Shown here: piece after piece, positions 55,356 through 63,899 of the stretch
How the letters are laid out: every line of letters begins with the position of its first letter
How positions within the stretch are numbered: the first letter of the stretch is position 1
DNA from: Lactobacillus gasseri ATCC 33323 = JCM 1131
GTDB taxonomy: Bacteria > Bacillota > Bacilli > Lactobacillales > Lactobacillaceae
Direction: 5' to 3'
Assembly: GCF_000014425.1 (NCBI RefSeq)
Contig: NC_008530.1
Location: 1,798,001 to 1,862,000 of the forward strand
DNA length: 64,000 bases
The notes under the pieces: model-generated
Told to the model about the DNA's origin: nothing
The model's database searches: none
What the model saw: the letters and a program-made list of their open reading frames with translations, nothing else
Position numbers and translations under genes: made by a program

Positions 55356-56030
55356 ATGACAGTTATTGTATTAAGTGGGCCCATTGGAGCCGGAAAATCC
55401 AGTCTAACAGGTATTCTATCTAAGTATTTGGGTACTAATCCCTTTTACGAAAGCGTAGATGATAATCCTGTTTTGCCATTATTCTATGAAAATCCTAAGA
55501 AGTACGCATTTTTATTGCAAGTTTATTTCTTGAATACTCGCTTCCAAAGTATCAAGTCAGCATTAACTGATGATAATAACGTACTCGATCGTTCTATCTA
55601 CGAAGATGCACTTTTCTTTCAAATGAACGCCGATATTGGCCGTGCTACTAAAGAAGAAGTAGATACTTATTACGAACTTCTACACAATATGATGAGTGAG
55701 TTAGATCGGATGCCTAAGAAGAATCCAGATCTTCTTGTTCATATTGATGTATCATACGATACAATGCTTAAACGTATTCAAAAGCGTGGTCGTAACTATG
55801 AGCAATTAAGTTATGACCCAACTCTAGAAGACTACTACAAGCGTTTGCTTCGCTATTATAAGCCTTGGTATGAAAAGTATGATTATTCACCAAAGATGAC
55901 TATTGATGGTGATAAATTCGACTTCATGGCAAGTGAAGAAGATCGTCAAGAAGTCTTGAACCAAATTGTTGCTAAGCTCAAAGAAATGGGCAAGCTTGAC
56001 GAAGATTGGAAACCAAATTTAGTTAAATAA
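55356..56030 (+). CDS. dgk: Deoxyguanosine kinase subunit (dGK)
   Basis: 224-residue paralog of dAK, the published length of the dGK subunit; same P-loop GPIGAGKSS and [11 protein letters not shown]. 21 bp after dAK. The first fifty or so bases around the start codon are almost identical between the two genes, while the rest has diverged. Confidence 0.88.
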   Translation: MTVIVLSGPIGAGKSSLTGILSKYLGTNPFYESVDDNPVLPLFYENPKKYAFLLQVYFLNTRFQSIKSALTDDNNVLDRSIYEDALFFQMNADIGRATKEEVDTYYELLHNMMSELDRMPKKNPDLLVHIDVSYDTMLKRIQKRGRNYEQLSYDPTLEDYYKRLLRYYKPWYEKYDYSPKMTIDGDKFDFMASEEDRQEVLNQIVAKLKEMGKLDEDWKPNLVK

Positions 56031-56033
56031 AGC

Positions 56034-56066
56034 AAAAACTGCGATCCATACTGGACCGCAGTTTTT
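56034..56066 (+). terminator. Terminator after dgk
   Basis: AAAAACTGCGATCC / GGACCGCAGTTTTT stem. Confidence 0.88.
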
Positions 56067-56086
56067 CATATATTCACACCATTAAA

Positions 56087-57325
56087 CTAATGTCTTGAAG
56101 CGCCGCTTACTGCATCTGCCGCTTCACCTGTTAGTTGATTTTCTTTAGTAACAGGATATGGCTTCATCACACTCTTACTCGTTGAAGAAATTCCCCAATC
56201 AGCAGTGTAATCAAGATGATCAATTTTTGCATGTTTAATATCTTCAATTGTCTTACAACCAGTTAATTGCATATCAATTAACAATTCCTTATTCAATTGA
56301 TCAATAACTGACTGAACGCCTTGAGCACCGCCAAGTGCTAAGCCGTATAAGAAGGGACGACCGATACCGACTAAGTCAGCGCCTAATGCTAATGCCTTAA
56401 AGACATGTGATCCGCGACGAACGCCACCATCAAGGATAATCGGAACAGGGTGATCACAACTCTTCACAGCCTTTGCAATTTCAGGCAAAACGTCAATTGT
56501 AGCAGGAGCGCCATCAACTTCACGTCCTCCGTGGTTAGAAACTACGATTCCGTCTGCACCTGCACCAATTGCAAGCATAGCATCTTCAGCGCATTCAACA
56601 CCTTTAACAATTACAGGTACATCTGCAATTTCCTTAATCTTGCGAATATCATCTGGCCCAATATTTTGAGCAGATGAAGCGTACATTTGAGCAACGCTTT
56701 GTCCCTCTCCTTTTCCACCAGTCCATTCATTAAAGAAAGCAAGTGGAACAGGATAAGTAAAGTTAGTCCGTAAATTGGCTTCACGGTAGCCACTAACTAG
56801 TGCATCTACAGTTAAGAAGAAACCAGTAAAACCGGCTTTAACTGATTCTTCAATCACCATCTTATTGAAGTCCCAGTTCTTGCTTAAATATAATTGCATA
56901 AAGCGAGGCGAGTCACCGACTGCGCTTTGCACATCTTGAACACTCTTATTCGCATAAGTACTCATCCCAAATAAAGCGCCAGCAGCCTTTGCACCCTTAG
57001 CTGTATCAACTTCTGCTTCTGCATTTGCAATACCATGACAGGCAATTGGACAAATCATGACCGGTGTCTTTAACTCCATCCCTAAAAATTCAGTATTTAG
57101 TTTCGGATCCTGCATCCCAGTTAAAGCACGAGGCACAATTTGAAAATGGTTAAATGCTTGGGTATTATTCCGCCAAGTCCATTCATTTTCAGCACCACTA
57201 GCTATGTAGTAATAGGCTGCTTCTGGTATTACGTACTTTGCTTCGTTTTCTAGTTCATCCAAGTTAACCATGTGTAGCTTTTCTTCTCTAGTACTTTGTG
57301 GAAAGCCCTTATAGTAAGTTGTCAT
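56087..57325 (-). CDS. lox: L-lactate oxidase / alpha-hydroxy-acid oxidase
   Basis: 412-residue FMN enzyme that oxidises lactate to pyruvate with release of hydrogen peroxide. Active-site segments YYYIASGAENEWTWR (Tyr), SNHGGREVDGAP (His, Arg) and ILDGGVRRGSHVFKALALGA are present. ATG 57325 follows GGAGGAAATATCA; the upstream five residues of the longer frame are dropped. Could also act on other 2-hydroxy acids. Confidence 0.88.
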   Translation of the reverse strand: MTTYYKGFPQSTREEKLHMVNLDELENEAKYVIPEAAYYYIASGAENEWTWRNNTQAFNHFQIVPRALTGMQDPKLNTEFLGMELKTPVMICPIACHGIANAEAEVDTAKGAKAAGALFGMSTYANKSVQDVQSAVGDSPRFMQLYLSKNWDFNKMVIEESVKAGFTGFFLTVDALVSGYREANLRTNFTYPVPLAFFNEWTGGKGEGQSVAQMYASSAQNIGPDDIRKIKEIADVPVIVKGVECAEDAMLAIGAGADGIVVSNHGGREVDGAPATIDVLPEIAKAVKSCDHPVPIILDGGVRRGSHVFKALALGADLVGIGRPFLYGLALGGAQGVQSVIDQLNKELLIDMQLTGCKTIEDIKHAKIDHLDYTADWGISSTSKSVMKPYPVTKENQLTGEAADAVSGASRH

Positions 57326-57482
57326 TGATATTTCCTCCAATCATTAAGTAGGTTTCTATACACCTTAATTTTAGGACGATTTCATCAATTTATTAAATAA
57401 AAGCTATTATGAAATAATTCACTAAGTCCGACATACTTACTATTTATGTCTTTCATAGCGCTTTCTTTAATTAAAATTCGTG

Positions 57483-57547
57483 TTTACATTTATTTATCAG
57501 AATGCTACACTGTAAAAGTTGCTTATTTAAAGCTAAAAACGAACATT
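57483..57547 (+). promoter_or_regulatory. Promoter and PurR-like box of first NCS2 gene
   Basis: -35 TTTACA (57483-57488), 17-bp spacer, -10 TACACT (57506-57511). TAAAAACGAACATT at 57534-57547 resembles the PurR box (consensus AWWWCCGAACWWT, one C fewer) and lies downstream of the start point, next to the ribosome binding site. Confidence 0.6.
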
Positions 57548-57563
57548 ATGTCTGGAGGACAAA

Positions 57564-58874
57564 ATGAATTTTATCAAAAACTACTTTCATTTAGAAAAGT
57601 TGGGAACTAATGTTAGAACTGAATTTATTGCAGGTCTAACAACCTTTATTAGTATGTCTTATATTCTTTTCGTTAACCCAAGTGTTCTTGGCGCTAGTGG
57701 GATGAATACTGGCGCTGTATTTACCGCAACTGCTTTAGCCGCTGCTCTTGGTACAGCAATTATGGGTATTGTAGCTAACTATCCAATTGGTGAAGCACCT
57801 GCCTTAGGTATCAACGCTTTCTTTGCCTACACTGTATGTATTGGGATGAAGGTATCTTGGGAAACTGCTTTAGCCAGTGTTTTCGTTGCATCAATTATCT
57901 TTATTTTAATTACCTTGTTTAAGCTAAGAGAAAAGATCATTGATTCTATTCCTTCAGACCTTAAATTTGCCATTTCATCAGGTATTGGTCTTTTTATTGC
58001 CTTCCTAGGTCTACAAAATGGTGGCCTAATTGTGGCTAATAAATCAACTTTAGTTGGTTTAGGATCACTTCATAATCCACTCGTTTGGATTACAATTTTT
58101 GGTTTAATCGTTACTGTAATTTTAATGATCTTAGGCGTTCCAGGTGCAATTTTCATCGGAATGATTGCTGCATCAATCTTTGGCATTTGTACTGGTCAAA
58201 TTGCTGTACCACATAAGTTCATTTCTTTAGCACCAAGTCTTGCACCTACCTTTGGTCAAGCCGTTTTCCACGTTAAAGACATTAATTCTCTCCAAATGTG
58301 GGTTGTTGTTTTAACTTTCTTACTTGTTACATTCTTTGATACTGCTGGTACCTTAATTGGTCTTGCTCAACAAGCTGGCTTTATGAAGAACAACAAAATG
58401 CCACGTGTTGGTAAAGCATTAGCCGCTGATTCAACTGCTATGATGTTTGGTTCTATCTTTGGTACTTCACCTGTTGGAGCTTTCGTTGAATCAAGTGCTG
58501 GTATTGCAGTTGGCGGTCGCTCAGGTTTAACTGCTGTCTTTGTTGCCATCTTCTTCTTAATCTCAATGATCTTTAGCCCACTACTTGGCGTCTTCACTAC
58601 TCAAGTAACTGCTCCTGCTTTAATCATTGTTGGGGTTTTAATGGCACAAAATACTGCTCACATTCATTGGAATAAGCTAGAAATTGCCGTTCCTGCCTTC
58701 TTGATTTTACTTGGTATGCCACTTACCTACTCAATTTCTGATGGTTTGGCATTAGGAATGATTACTTACCCAATTTGTATGGTTTCTGCAAAACGTGGTA
58801 AAGAAGTCAGTCCAATGATGTGGGTACTGTTTGTAGTATTCATCATCTTCTTGTGGGTTTTGAATTTTAAGTAG
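57564..58874 (+). CDS. NCS2 purine permease 1 (guanine/hypoxanthine type)
   Basis: 436 residues, 12-14 helices, AzgA/PbuG-like branch of NCS2: TEFIAGLTTFISMSYILFVNP, VTFFDTAGTLIG and SPVGAFVESSAGIAVGGRSGL are hallmark segments. Proton-coupled uptake of guanine, hypoxanthine or adenine. SD CTGGAGG. First of three paralogs. Confidence 0.92.
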   Translation: MNFIKNYFHLEKLGTNVRTEFIAGLTTFISMSYILFVNPSVLGASGMNTGAVFTATALAAALGTAIMGIVANYPIGEAPALGINAFFAYTVCIGMKVSWETALASVFVASIIFILITLFKLREKIIDSIPSDLKFAISSGIGLFIAFLGLQNGGLIVANKSTLVGLGSLHNPLVWITIFGLIVTVILMILGVPGAIFIGMIAASIFGICTGQIAVPHKFISLAPSLAPTFGQAVFHVKDINSLQMWVVVLTFLLVTFFDTAGTLIGLAQQAGFMKNNKMPRVGKALAADSTAMMFGSIFGTSPVGAFVESSAGIAVGGRSGLTAVFVAIFFLISMIFSPLLGVFTTQVTAPALIIVGVLMAQNTAHIHWNKLEIAVPAFLILLGMPLTYSISDGLALGMITYPICMVSAKRGKEVSPMMWVLFVVFIIFLWVLNFK

Positions 58875-58891
58875 GATAAAATTTACTAACG

Positions 58892-58932
58892 AAAATACCG
58901 ATTATCATCCATCTTGATAATCGGTATTTTTG
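58892..58932 (+). terminator. Terminator after NCS2-1
   Basis: AAAATACCGATTATCA / TGATAATCGGTATTTT stem. Confidence 0.9.
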
Positions 58933-58948
58933 TTGCTTTTATTATCTG

Positions 58949-58994
58949 TAAAGTATACTTAACAAAAAGCGCGATTTTTATAAAGTATACTTTA
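58949..58994. promoter_or_regulatory. Twin 14-bp palindromes
   Basis: TAAAGTATACTTAA (58949-58962) and TAAAGTATACTTTA (58981-58994), 32 bp apart (three helical turns), upstream of a small membrane protein gene. Typical of a dimeric repressor's operators; regulator not identified. A TATAAT at 59002 or 59022 may be the -10. Confidence 0.55.
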
Positions 58995-59102
58995 CAGCAT
59001 CTATAATTAAGTCGTTCATAGTATAATATAAGTATAAAAGTAATCCTTATTTTCCCCACTCAACTGTTTAATTTTTGCAAATACAGAACAGGAGGAATAA
59101 AA

Positions 59103-59282
59103 ATGATCATTACGGGTAAAACTATTTTTAAGATAGTCTATATACTTAGCATAATATTCAGCATTACTTACATCGTTTGGAACACTCTTCAGCATAATCC
59201 ATTAGATCCAACTTACCTTTTGGTTGCCGTCATCAGTATCGTAGCAATGACTTTAGTTTTTATAAAAATCAACAAAGAATAA
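59103..59282 (+). CDS. Small two-helix membrane protein
   Basis: 59 residues (MIITGKTIFKIVYILSIIFS...KINKE) with two hydrophobic helices and a charged end. Strong AGGAGG site 7 bases before the ATG. Missed by length filters. Preceded by twin palindromes and followed by a terminator-like hairpin, so it is a regulated single-gene unit. No family recognised. Confidence 0.65.
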   Translation: MIITGKTIFKIVYILSIIFSITYIVWNTLQHNPLDPTYLLVAVISIVAMTLVFIKINKE

Positions 59283-59294
59283 TAATTTCATATC

Positions 59295-59329
59295 ATAAAA
59301 AAGGCCCGTACATTCGCACGAGCTTTTTA
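59295..59329 (+). terminator. Terminator-like hairpin after small membrane gene
   Basis: AAAGGCCCGT / ACGAGCTTTTT imperfect stem with T5. Confidence 0.55.
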
Positions 59330-59590
59330 ATTACCAGTTATAATCTGCCAACAAAAGTTTCACTATTCAAACTTTGAATGCAATCTTTACTAAATTGATT
59401 AATCTTTTTGCTTGGTACTTTTTTGTTAGCTTTGTCAACCTACATCGACCACCACAAAAAATAAAAACGCCGCTCAATATTATAACTTTGGAAGAGTTAT
59501 TGAGTAGCGTTCACCGTAAAAAATAATCTTAACCACCGCTCTTAAAGCGGGCTGTATAAGGAGATCCCCGCATCGCCTTTTTTCATATCT
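59330..59590 (-). other. Gene-free stretch with remnant coding frame and palindromic end-like sequence
   Basis: On the minus strand, 59345-59440 reads VDKANKKVPSKKINQF and on to FVGRL then stop, but a stop codon also sits directly upstream, so it is at most a fragment. 59485-59512 holds an AACGC.GCTCAATA / TATTGAG..GCGTT long hairpin. 59535-59580 holds, on the minus strand, a CCGCTTTAAGAGCGG stem followed by TGGTTAAG, resembling IS200/IS605-type ends. No intact transposase. Confidence 0.35.
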
Positions 59591-59625
59591 AATTATATAG
59601 TAATGAATGTCATTTTGATATTTCT

Positions 59626-60360
59626 TTAATCTCTACAAATTTCTAAGCAATATAATTTCTTTCCACATTTTGGACAAGTTAATTTTCTAAACTTAGGTGT
59701 GTGCGGAGAAAAATTAAAAGTTAAAAATGACGGAATAAAGACATCTCCGCAATTTGGGCAAACATATTCAACTTGTTCATAGTAATACCTTGATAATCCC
59801 CAAGCTGTTGCAAAAACTATTGCAATTAAAGCTACGACTTCAATTACTAATATTGTCGTCATCTTCATCTGATATAAATAAACTGCAGTCCCAATTCCTG
59901 CTATCTCAAATAGCGTTAGGAGTCCACCCCATACCAAGAGTCTGCTTCTCAAAGCTGTCAAATTCTTTTCTTTTCTCATAATATTTGTAATGTCAGAAAT
60001 ATTGGTTAAAGTAGCAGGTAAAAAATTAATTTTTTGTAGATTCTCTATTTGTTTTTGACGCTTGTTTAATTCATTAATTTTTTGTTTATTTTCTCGATAC
60101 TGCTGCTCTAAAAGCAAATCAAGCGATTGCCCACCACGCTCATCTTGAATGAGCAACTTTATCTGCTTTAATGAAAAGCCAAGTTCTTTTAGATAAATAA
60201 TTAATTCTATCTGCCTTATCTGTTCTTTTTCATAAAAACGATAGCCATTTTCTTCAATATAAGCTGGCTTAACAAGTCCTTTTTCATCATAGAATCTTAG
60301 AGTACGCGTACTTACTTCCAGCATCGCAGCTACTTCACCAATTGAATATTTTTCTTGCAT
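59626..60360 (-). CDS. MerR-type regulator with membrane helices and C-terminal zinc ribbon
   Basis: 244 residues in four parts: MerR winged helix (about 1-70, YSIGEVAAMLEVSTRTLRFY), coiled coil (80-110), two membrane helices (about 140-185), then a zinc ribbon with CPNCG and CPKCG (about 200-235). Membrane-held MerR proteins are uncommon. ATG 60360 lies 8 bases after AGGAGG; the GTG at 60369 overlaps that site. Likely senses an envelope or metal signal and regulates its own promoter; inference. Confidence 0.75.
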   Translation of the reverse strand: MQEKYSIGEVAAMLEVSTRTLRFYDEKGLVKPAYIEENGYRFYEKEQIRQIELIIYLKELGFSLKQIKLLIQDERGGQSLDLLLEQQYRENKQKINELNKRQKQIENLQKINFLPATLTNISDITNIMRKEKNLTALRSRLLVWGGLLTLFEIAGIGTAVYLYQMKMTTILVIEVVALIAIVFATAWGLSRYYYEQVEYVCPNCGDVFIPSFLTFNFSPHTPKFRKLTCPKCGKKLYCLEICRD

Positions 60361-60380
60361 TACTTTCACCTCCTAGCTTC

Positions 60381-60411
60381 AAGATATCAATTAACGCAAG
60401 GTCAAAGTCAA
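60381..60411 (-). promoter_or_regulatory. merR promoter with 19-bp spacer
   Basis: On the minus strand -35 TTGACT (60406-60411) and -10 TATCTT (60381-60386) separated by 19 bp, the stretched spacing typical of promoters activated by MerR proteins; supports autoregulation. Confidence 0.55.
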
Positions 60412-60447
60412 TATTTAAATTATAAAATATTATATTTCCCAGGTAAT

Positions 60448-60461
60448 AATGTTCGGATTCT
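60448..60461 (-). promoter_or_regulatory. PurR-like box, inverted, upstream of NCS2-2
   Basis: Minus strand AGAATCCGAACATT matches the PurR box core CCGAACATT; 75 bp upstream of the TTGAAA / TATAAT promoter (60536-60563). Confidence 0.5.
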
Positions 60462-60535
60462 ACAAAAAATATATCATTTCTTAATTCATTAGTATCTTTT
60501 TTTGTAATTTAATCGAATAATTTTGACTATCATCC

Positions 60536-60645
60536 TTGAAATAGTTAATATTTTAGATATAATTTTAGTTGAAGATTCGTTTTTGAATGGCTAAAGAGTT
60601 AATTTAGTTGTTTAAAATTTTATTTTCTTTCAAAATACGAACATT
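60536..60645 (+). promoter_or_regulatory. Promoter and PurR-like box of second NCS2 gene
   Basis: -35 TTGAAA (60536-60541), 16-bp spacer, -10 TATAAT (60558-60563). AAAATACGAACATT at 60632-60645 repeats the core ACGAACATT found before NCS2-1, at a similar distance from the start codon. Confidence 0.55.
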
Positions 60646-60664
60646 ACCACATCTGGAGGGTTAC

Positions 60665-61975
60665 ATGAATTCAATTGGTAAATTTTTCCATTTAAATGAA
60701 AACCACACTTCATTTAAAACAGAGTTTTTAGCTGGACTAACTACGTTTGTGAGTATGTCTTACATTCTGTTTGTTAACCCAGCTGTTTTAGGAGCAAGTG
60801 GCATGAACAAGGGAGCGTTGTTTACTGCAACAGCCTTATCTGCTGCTTTCACGTGTATTGTAATGGGACTAGTTGCCAATTACCCTATTGCTTCTGCACC
60901 AACCTTAGGACTTAACGCATTCTTTACTTACACCGTCTGCTTAGGAATGCACGTTAAATGGCAAACTGCTTTAGCTGCTGTTTTTGTTGCTTCGATTCTT
61001 TTCATCTTACTAACTGTATTTAAAGTACGTGAGATGATTATCGATGCTATTCCTAGTGATATTAAATACGCAATCTCAGCTGGTATTGGTTTATTTATTG
61101 CCTTTATTGGTCTTCAAGGTGGTAAATTAATTAGCAAGAGTGATTCCACTTTAGTTACTGTTGGTGCTTTGAACAATCCACTTGTTTGGATCACAATTTT
61201 TGGTTTAGTTGTTACTATTTTCTTAATGATCGCCAGAGTCCCTGGTGCCATCTTTATCGGAATGATCGTGGCTGCTGTCTTTGGCATCGCCATCGGTCAA
61301 ATTCCAATGCCTAAGGCCTTTATTTCAGGAGTTCCAAGTCTTTCACCAATTTTTGGTCAAGCTGTTTTCCATATTAGTGATATTAATACTGTCCAAATGT
61401 GGATCGTTGTCTTCACTTTCTTACTGGTTACTTTCTTTGATACTACTGGTACTTTAATCGGACTTGTTCAACAAGCAGGCCTCATGAAAGACAACAAAAT
61501 GCCACGCGCCGGTGAAGCTCTAGCAGCTGACTCATCTGGTATGTTAGTTGGTTCTGTTCTTGGTACTTCACCTGTTGGTGCCTTTGTTGAATCAAGTGCT
61601 GGTATCGCAGTTGGTGGTAGAACTGGTCTAACTGCTGTCTGGGTTGGTATTTTCTTCTTAATTTCAACTATCTTCAGCCCAATCTTAAGTGTCTTTACTA
61701 CTCAAGTAACTGCTCCTGCTTTAATTATTGTTGGGGTATTAATGGCTGAAAACTTAGCACACGTTCACTGGACTGACCTTGAAATTGCAATTCCATGTTT
61801 CTTAATCGCACTTGGCATGCCTCTTACCTACTCAATTTCAGATGGTCTTGGCTGGGGCTTAATTATTTACCCAGTATCAATGCTTGCTGCTAAGAGATTC
61901 AAAGAAATCACGCCAATGATGTGGATTTTATTCTTTGTCTTCGTCATTTACTTCGTAGTTCTAAATGTGAAATAG
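60665..61975 (+). CDS. NCS2 purine permease 2
   Basis: 436 residues, same family and hallmark segments as copy 1 (VTFFDTTGTLIG, SPVGAFVESSAGIAVGGRTGL). ATG 60665 (MNSIGKFFHLNE) sits after CTGGAGGG; the 19 additional residues of the longer frame cover the PurR box and are rejected. A pyrophosphohydrolase gene follows 10 bases on. Confidence 0.92.
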   Translation: MNSIGKFFHLNENHTSFKTEFLAGLTTFVSMSYILFVNPAVLGASGMNKGALFTATALSAAFTCIVMGLVANYPIASAPTLGLNAFFTYTVCLGMHVKWQTALAAVFVASILFILLTVFKVREMIIDAIPSDIKYAISAGIGLFIAFIGLQGGKLISKSDSTLVTVGALNNPLVWITIFGLVVTIFLMIARVPGAIFIGMIVAAVFGIAIGQIPMPKAFISGVPSLSPIFGQAVFHISDINTVQMWIVVFTFLLVTFFDTTGTLIGLVQQAGLMKDNKMPRAGEALAADSSGMLVGSVLGTSPVGAFVESSAGIAVGGRTGLTAVWVGIFFLISTIFSPILSVFTTQVTAPALIIVGVLMAENLAHVHWTDLEIAIPCFLIALGMPLTYSISDGLGWGLIIYPVSMLAAKRFKEITPMMWILFFVFVIYFVVLNVK

Positions 61976-61985
61976 GGTTAGGATA

Positions 61986-62285
61986 ATGAAAAAGCTAGTT
62001 AGAGACAAAATACCTGAATTCGCTACCTATGCATCTTATCGTCAACTAAAACCTGATGAAAGAGAAGATGCCTTGAAAAATAAAATCGTCGAAGAAGCTA
62101 ATGAGGTTAAAGCTGCACCCGACGATCAAAATCTCCTTGAAGAATTAGCTGATGTTTATACAGTGTTAGAAGCATTTTTAGATTTTAAAAATATTAGTAA
62201 AGAGGAATTACTAAAACAAGTAGAGGCAAAAAAAGCTGAAAAAGGCGGCTTTACCAAATTCCTTTTGATGAATACTGATAAATAA
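61986..62285 (+). CDS. MazG-like nucleotide pyrophosphohydrolase
   Basis: 99 residues; all-alpha NTP pyrophosphohydrolase pattern with KLVRDKIPEF at the start and metal-binding EEANEV plus EELADVYTVLEAF. House-cleaning or phosphoribosyl-ATP pyrophosphohydrolase-like. Shares a transcript with NCS2-2, which links it to purine metabolism. Confidence 0.8.
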   Translation: MKKLVRDKIPEFATYASYRQLKPDEREDALKNKIVEEANEVKAAPDDQNLLEELADVYTVLEAFLDFKNISKEELLKQVEAKKAEKGGFTKFLLMNTDK

Positions 62286-62293
62286 TATCTCCT

Positions 62294-62326
62294 TAAACAA
62301 GTAGTTCACATGACTACTTGTTTTTT
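62294..62326 (+). terminator. Terminator after MazG-like gene
   Basis: AAACAAGTAGT / ACTACTTGTTT stem then T run. Confidence 0.9.
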
Positions 62327-62338
62327 ATTTATCTCCAT

Positions 62339-62367
62339 TTGCGTATACGATAAATTTCTGCTAGAAT
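62339..62367 (+). promoter_or_regulatory. Promoter of riboswitch-controlled NCS2 gene
   Basis: -35 TTGCGT (62339-62344), 17-bp spacer, -10 TAGAAT (62362-62367), placing the start a few bases before the aptamer. Confidence 0.55.
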
Positions 62368-62382
62368 ACTTAACAATCAAGT

Positions 62383-62449
62383 TATCTATATATCGTCGAA
62401 ATAAGGTCGACAGTATCTACCCTGAGCCATAAATTCAGGACTATAGGTA
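62383..62449 (+). promoter_or_regulatory. Purine (guanine-type) riboswitch aptamer
   Basis: Three-way junction: P1 TATCTATA / TATAGGTA, P2 GTCGA / TCGAC, P3 CCTGA / TCAGG, with junction strands GTATCTACC and GACTA. The C in GACTA at the ligand-reading position indicates guanine/hypoxanthine rather than adenine, and the U in TCTACC fits guanine rather than 2'-deoxyguanosine. Confidence 0.88.
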
Positions 62450-62471
62450 TCAGACGTCATAAATTTGCTTT

Positions 62472-62522
62472 AAAGGACATCTTTTACCCATGGCTTTTTT
62501 GGGTAAACTGTGTCCTTTTTTC
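62472..62522 (+). terminator. Riboswitch expression-platform terminator
   Basis: AAAGGACA...TTTACCC / GGGTAAA...TGTCCTTT long stem with T6, between the aptamer and the NCS2-3 start; guanine binding should favour it and switch the gene off. Confidence 0.88.
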
Positions 62523-62547
62523 ATTTTTATTTTATGTTGGAGAAATG

Positions 62548-63861
62548 ATGCAATTTTTAGATAAAGTCTTTCATTTAGAGGATGCACATACTAATGTCAA
62601 ACGCGAATTAATCGCTGCTCTTACCACGTTTGTTTCATTGTCATACATCCTTTTTGTTAACCCTAATATTTTAAGTGCAGCTGGTATTAATAAAGGCGCT
62701 GCTTTCACTGTTACTGCAATCGCAACTGCAATTGGTTGTTTCTTAATGGGATTCATTGCTAACTACCCAATTGCCTTAGCACCAACTCTTGGTAGTGCAG
62801 CCTTTTTCTCATATAACGTAGTTATTGGAATGCATATCAATTGGCAAACCGCTTTAGCTAGTGTGTTAGTTGCTTCAATCTTGTTTATTTTAATTACTGT
62901 TTTAAAATTACGTGAAAAAGTTGTTGATGCTATTCCTCAGGACTTAAAATATGCAATCTCTGCTGGTATTGGCCTATTCATTGCTTTTATTGGCTTACAA
63001 AATGGTAAATTAATCGTTGATAATAAATCTTCTCTAGTTGGTTTAGGATCATTCAATAATCCAGCTGTTTGGATTACTTTATTTGGCTTAATTTTAACTG
63101 TCATCTTAATGGCTGCTAAAGTTCCTGGTTCAATCTTCATCGGTATGATCGTGACTGCTATCTTTGGAATGGTAATTGGTCAAATTCCAATGCCACATGG
63201 TATTGTTTCAGGTGCTCCAAGTATTGCGCCTACTTTTGGTCAAGCAGTCTTTCATTTAAAGGACATTAACACGCCACAACTATTTATGGTTGTTTTAACA
63301 TTCTTATTAGTTACTTTCTTTGATACTGCTGGTACTTTAATTGGGATGACGCAACAAGCCGGGATGGTTGACAAAAACGGTAAAATTCCACGTATTGGTA
63401 AAGCCTTCTTGTCAGATTCACTTGCTATGGTTGAAGGTTCTGTTCTTGGTACTGCTCCACTTGGTACTTCTGTTGAATCAAGTGCAGGTATCGCAATGGG
63501 TGGTAGAACTGGTTTAACTGCTATTTTTGTTGGTATTTTATTCTTAGTTTCAATGATTTTCAGTCCTCTTCTAGCAGTAATCCCAACTACTGTGACTGCC
63601 CCAGCTTTAATTATCGTTGGGGTACTAATGGCAGGAAACCTTAAATATATTCACTGGGATAACTTCGAAATTGCCTTTCCATCATTCTTGGTTGTTGTTG
63701 GTATGCCATTAACTTACTCAATTTCTGATGGTTTAGCCTTAGGGATGATTGCTTACCCAATTACGATGATTGCTTCTAAGCGCTACAAAGAAGTATCACC
63801 AATGATGTACATTCTATTTGTAATATTCGTTATCTTCTTCCTTATTACAAATATGGGATAA
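62548..63861 (+). CDS. NCS2 purine permease 3, riboswitch controlled
   Basis: 437 residues, third NCS2 paralog, more diverged: the SPVGAF of copies 1 and 2 is APLGTSVESSAGIAMGG here, and the first-half motif LGSAAFFSY replaces LG(I/L)NAFF(A/T)Y, which may shift substrate choice. ATG 62548 lies 5 bases after TTGGAG; an adjacent ATG at 62545 is also possible. Regulated by the guanine riboswitch upstream. Confidence 0.92.
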   Translation: MQFLDKVFHLEDAHTNVKRELIAALTTFVSLSYILFVNPNILSAAGINKGAAFTVTAIATAIGCFLMGFIANYPIALAPTLGSAAFFSYNVVIGMHINWQTALASVLVASILFILITVLKLREKVVDAIPQDLKYAISAGIGLFIAFIGLQNGKLIVDNKSSLVGLGSFNNPAVWITLFGLILTVILMAAKVPGSIFIGMIVTAIFGMVIGQIPMPHGIVSGAPSIAPTFGQAVFHLKDINTPQLFMVVLTFLLVTFFDTAGTLIGMTQQAGMVDKNGKIPRIGKAFLSDSLAMVEGSVLGTAPLGTSVESSAGIAMGGRTGLTAIFVGILFLVSMIFSPLLAVIPTTVTAPALIIVGVLMAGNLKYIHWDNFEIAFPSFLVVVGMPLTYSISDGLALGMIAYPITMIASKRYKEVSPMMYILFVIFVIFFLITNMG

Positions 63862-63899
63862 AAATAAAAATGAGATCGTACGCGATCTCATTTTTTATT
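63862..63899 (+). terminator. Terminator after NCS2-3
   Basis: AAATGAGATCG / CGATCTCATTT stem with T6. The remaining 100 bp to the window end hold nothing I can name. Confidence 0.88.

Noticed and set aside
57341-57480. Possible cre site near TGAAATCGTCC upstream of lactate oxidase
   Set aside because: At least two mismatches at fixed positions of the consensus; too weak to report as a feature.
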